From: Posidoniimonas polymericola
Lineage (GTDB): Bacteria; Planctomycetota; Planctomycetia; Pirellulales; Lacipirellulaceae
Assembly: GCF_007859935.1 (NCBI RefSeq)
Contig: NZ_SJPO01000018.1
Coordinates: 18,447-82,446, forward strand
DNA length: 64,000 nt
Direction of reading: 5' to 3'
Both the position numbers and the translations under genes were made by a program. Positions 61,244-64,000 of this stretch are shown one piece after another; position 1 is the first letter of the stretch; every line of letters starts with the position of its first letter. The notes under the pieces are model-generated. The model saw only the letters and a list, made by a program, of their open reading frames with translations, searched no databases and was not told the origin of the DNA.

Positions 61244-62263
61244 GTGGCTACCAAAGTCGCCATCAATGGTTTTGGCCGTATCGGACGGCTGACGTTTCGT
61301 GGGCTGATGGAGCGGAGCGATGAGTTCGAGGTGGTCGCGATCAACGACCTCACCGACAACAAGATGCTCGCCACGCTGCTCAAGTACGACAGCACCCACG
61401 GCCGCTTCCCCGGCACGGTGGATTTCGATGACGAGCACCTGATCGTCAACGGCAAGAAGATCAAGGCCACCGCCATCCGCAACCCGGCCGAGTGCCCGTG
61501 GGGCGAGCTGGGCGTGGACGTCTGTGTCGAGTCGACCGGCGTGTTCGCCGCCGCCAAGACCGCCGAGAAGGCGGGCTACGACTCGCACCTCGACGCCGGA
61601 GCCAAGAAGGTCGTGCTCAGCCAGCCGGCCAAGGACGGCGCCGACCTGACCTGCGTGCTCGGCGTCAACGACGACAAGCTGACCGCCGACCACAAGTGCA
61701 TCAGCAACGCCAGCTGCACCACCAACTGCCTGGCCCCGGTCGCCAAGGTCCTCCACGAGACCTTCGGCATCGAGCACGGCTTGATGACCACCATCCACGC
61801 CTACACGAACGACCAGAACGTGCAGGACCTGCCGCACGCCGACCCGTACCGGGCCCGCGCCGCAGCGATGAACATCATCCCGACCACCACCGGCGCCGCC
61901 AAGGCCGTCGGCCTGGTGATCCCCGAGCTGCAGGGCAAGCTCACCGGCTACGCCATGCGTGTCCCCGTGGTCACCGGCTCGGTCGTCGACCTGACGGTCA
62001 ACCTCACGAAGGCCGCCAAGCCCGAAGAGATCAACGCCGCGATGAAGAAGGCCGCCGAAGGCCCGCTCAAGGGCATCCTCGCCTACACCGAGGACCCGAT
62101 CGTCTCGACCGACATCATCCACGACCCGCACAGCAGCATCTTTGCCGGTCCGTGGACCACGGGCATCACCGACAAGATGGTGAAGATCGTGAGCTGGTAC
62201 GACAACGAGTGGGGCTACAGCTGCCGCACGGTCGACCTGATCGCCAAGATCGCCGCGCTGTAA
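61244..62263 (+). CDS. gap: Glyceraldehyde-3-phosphate dehydrogenase
   Basis: Central glycolytic NAD-dependent enzyme, 339 aa. GTG 61244 has AGGAG 8 nt upstream and begins VATKVAINGFGRIGRLTFRG. The catalytic cysteine is in SNASCTTNCLAP, with HAYTNDQNVQDLPH, and the C-terminal WYDNEWGYSCRTVDL. The longer upstream frame lies in the leader. A strong terminator follows. Confidence 0.97.
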   Translation: MATKVAINGFGRIGRLTFRGLMERSDEFEVVAINDLTDNKMLATLLKYDSTHGRFPGTVDFDDEHLIVNGKKIKATAIRNPAECPWGELGVDVCVESTGVFAAAKTAEKAGYDSHLDAGAKKVVLSQPAKDGADLTCVLGVNDDKLTADHKCISNASCTTNCLAPVAKVLHETFGIEHGLMTTIHAYTNDQNVQDLPHADPYRARAAAMNIIPTTTGAAKAVGLVIPELQGKLTGYAMRVPVVTGSVVDLTVNLTKAAKPEEINAAMKKAAEGPLKGILAYTEDPIVSTDIIHDPHSSIFAGPWTTGITDKMVKIVSWYDNEWGYSCRTVDLIAKIAAL

Positions 62264-62289
62264 GGCGGGCCGCTTCGCTGAAAACCTAG

Positions 62290-62323
62290 AAAGCCCCGGT
62301 CGCTTGCGGCCGGGGCTTTTTTT
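62290..62323 (+). terminator. Rho-independent terminator after gap
   Basis: AAAGCCCCGG (62290-62299) and CCGGGGCTTT (62310-62319) form a stem, extended by CGC/GCG in the loop, followed by seven T residues. It lies 26 nt after the stop. Confidence 0.93.
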
Positions 62324-62446
62324 CTGTGCGCCGGCTCCGGGCGGCGAAGCCGAGCTGGAGCGGCTCACGGGCGCAGGAGTCTTACGCCTGGGCGTTGAAG
62401 AACTGGGCTCACGGCGGGTGACAAAGAATCACCAGCTACCAGAAGT

Positions 62447-63340
62447 TTAGAAACCGCCACGGCCGGCTTGAATCAACACCGCTGTGCCTTTCACGATGAT
62501 CCCTCCCGCGGCAGGGATGTCCACGGTCAACCTGCTCGGCCGTCCCATATCATCGCCTTGCTTGATGAGAATCTTAGCGGGTGCGGCTACTTGGCCTATC
62601 CCACGCAGATACCCGCCGAGAGCAGCCGCGGCTGCTCCAGTGGCGGGGTCCTCAATCACTCCCCCCACGGGGAACGGATTGCGGGATCGAAAAGTGTTCG
62701 CGTCTTCACGCCAGATTAGTTGCAGTGTGGTCAAGCCTTCCTGCAACATAAGCGACTTCAACCCATCAAAGTCGTAGCTTAATTCTGCCAAACGTTTCGC
62801 TTCGCTCACGGCAATGACGAGATGCCAATTCCCTGCAAATGCTTTGGCAGGAGGGATCGCCGGATCAAGGTCGGCGGCCTCCCAGCTCAACACTGACAAC
62901 GATCGCGTGAGCAGCTGGGTACTGGCGGCTGAGTATCGAGGTTCTACCGACGTCAACGCCGCCTCGAGAACACCGTCGTGCGTGGTGACATCGACCCGCA
63001 CGTCGCCCGCCGGAGTGTTTAGTCGATAGGCGCCATCCCCATGTGCTTGGCCGAGTGCAACGCCGATTGCAATGGTTGCGTGACCGCAGAAGGAGACCTC
63101 GGCCTCGGGACTAAAGAAGCGAACGGTGCGATCTTGTCCCTGAGAAGGCACTACAAACGCTGTTTCGGAGTATCCTACCTCTGTCGCTACTCGCTGCATC
63201 TCATCGTCGCCGAGAGGCGTATCGCCGATCCAGACCCCCGCAGGATTACCGGCCTGCGGATTGTCCGTAAATGCAGCTAAGCGAAGTAACTCGCCCTCCC
63301 CAACGGTTTCGGCCTCTGAGTGTCCCGTGGATTCGTTCAT
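62447..63340 (-). CDS. PhzF family isomerase/epimerase-like protein
   Basis: Protein of 297 aa. The PhzF family (diaminopimelate-epimerase fold) signatures are LAAFTDNPQAGNPAGVWIGD, GYSETAFV (catalytic Glu59), SFCGHATIAIGVAL and GGVIEDPATGAAAAALGGYL. PhzF proteins isomerise small molecules; only some are involved in phenazines. The start overlaps the RidA stop by 4 nt, so the two are co-translated. GC content is lower than in the neighbours, a sign of transfer. Confidence 0.93.
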   Translation of the reverse strand: MNESTGHSEAETVGEGELLRLAAFTDNPQAGNPAGVWIGDTPLGDDEMQRVATEVGYSETAFVVPSQGQDRTVRFFSPEAEVSFCGHATIAIGVALGQAHGDGAYRLNTPAGDVRVDVTTHDGVLEAALTSVEPRYSAASTQLLTRSLSVLSWEAADLDPAIPPAKAFAGNWHLVIAVSEAKRLAELSYDFDGLKSLMLQEGLTTLQLIWREDANTFRSRNPFPVGGVIEDPATGAAAAALGGYLRGIGQVAAPAKILIKQGDDMGRPSRLTVDIPAAGGIIVKGTAVLIQAGRGGF

Positions 63341-63726
63341 TGCTCAGGCCGCCGTGCGATCATCTCAATCTCCACTCGCGCACCGAGCGGGAGCTCCGCG
63401 ACTCCAACGGTACTGCGTGCTGGAAATGGCGCAGTGAACCGTTGAGCGTACACCTCGTTCATCGCCTGAAAGTCGTCCATGCTGACGAGATAGACGTTGC
63501 ATTTGACTACATGATTCATTGCAAGTCCGGCACTAGTGAGGACCGCTTCCAGGTTGTCGAAAACCCGCTTGGCCTGCTCCCCGACATGGCCTTCGATGAG
63601 CTTGCCTGTTGCTGGATCGAGCGGGGCTTGGCCGGACAGGTACAGGATTTCACCGGCCCACACTCCTTGCGAGTAAGGACCGACGGCCTCGGGAGCCTCG
63701 TTGCTGTGGACAGTTCGGAGCGTCAC
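63337..63726 (-). CDS. RidA family reactive-intermediate deaminase
   Basis: Protein of 129 aa from GTG 63726, chosen since AAGGAG lies about 11 nt upstream and the TTG start at 63753 would include this site. It has EAVGPYSQGVWAGEILYLSG, GEQAKRVFDNLEAVLTSAGL, VVKCNVYLVSMDDFQAMNEV and the catalytic arginine in PARSTVGVAELPLGARVEIE, as in RidA/YjgF, which hydrolyse reactive enamine/imine intermediates. The phzF-like gene follows with ATGA overlap. Confidence 0.92.
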   Translation of the reverse strand: MTLRTVHSNEAPEAVGPYSQGVWAGEILYLSGQAPLDPATGKLIEGHVGEQAKRVFDNLEAVLTSAGLAMNHVVKCNVYLVSMDDFQAMNEVYAQRFTAPFPARSTVGVAELPLGARVEIEMIARRPEQ

Positions 63727-64000
63727 GGAGTTTCGTTCTCCTTGCAGATTCAACTGGACGGGGATACTGGTCGAGAGGTGCCGTGGTCCGCCCTCTAAGA
63801 CCCTCTACGACGGCTGAGCTTCTCGTTGCGCGACTAAAATGGTATCGCAATGCTTGATGTTCAGTCAAATAGTGGAGTTGAACGAACCGGCGACATCCAA
63901 CCTCCTTGGCGAAGCGGCGGGTGGCACCTTACGCCGTTAACCCTCTGACAGTAGTAAGATTGGTCTTGATGCGGTGGCTTGGTCGCCTTAGAGGCGGTGT
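63727..64000. other. Right end of the window, no gene seen
   Basis: No complete open frame with family features lies in these 274 bp. It would hold the promoter of the ridA-phzF pair; the hexamers are not evident. A gene may begin beyond the edge. Confidence 0.4.

Overview
The window is high-GC chromosomal DNA from a planctomycete, most likely of the Pirellulales (Lacipirellulaceae-like). This rests on secreted proteins carrying a dockerin-like GD(F/Y)N-DGVVDAADYT-WRD segment followed by a PEP-CTERM tail, PEP-CTERM-associated repeats, 'NPYxSP' N-termini, redoxin/cytochrome c/monooxygenase fusion proteins, a sigma factor with a long N-terminal extension, and small palindromic repeats between genes. 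Species cannot be named from the sequence.

Layout. 1-5100: end of a GT2 glycosyltransferase, a weakly BshC-like protein, a PEP-CTERM-repeat protein and a baeRF-type protein. 5400-8550: pntB and pntA on the minus strand. 8700-10670: a redox fusion protein. 10750-12850: a compact low-GC island with a retron. It holds a reverse transcriptase fused to a trypsin-like protease and, directly upstream, an about 148-nt non-coding RNA bounded by a 14-bp a1/a2 inverted repeat; the island sits against an antitoxin gene whose PIN-toxin partner is broken. 13400-19000: HTH protein, periplasmic protein, SppA protease, metalloprotease. 19270-27690: a collinear housekeeping run purA-uppS-cdsA, then phoH-pgpH-ybeY-corC. 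27800-36450: UDP-glucuronate decarboxylase, VanZ, tadA, an ABC transporter pair and secreted proteins of unknown role. 37093-38757: sigma factor. 38900-46000: small membrane and secreted proteins, Sel1-like and TPR proteins. 46094-50462: S41 protease and purH, the latter behind a very strong hairpin. 50560-54130: a small protein/HNH pair, two RDD membrane proteins, an FHA protein. 54335-57952: dnaE. 58000-64000: GlsB-like protein, a PEP-CTERM protein, sdhB, gap, and a phzF-like/ridA pair.

Working together: PntAB balances NADH and NADPH. The uppS-cdsA and phoH-pgpH-ybeY-corC blocks couple lipid carrier and phospholipid synthesis with c-di-AMP turnover and rRNA maturation. The retron is the main accessory system. 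Its RT has the retron hallmarks NAxxH, YADD and VTG, and its C-terminal domain has a full His-Asp-Ser triad, so sensing and effector functions appear to be joined in one polypeptide. No CRISPR array, rRNA or tRNA gene was seen.
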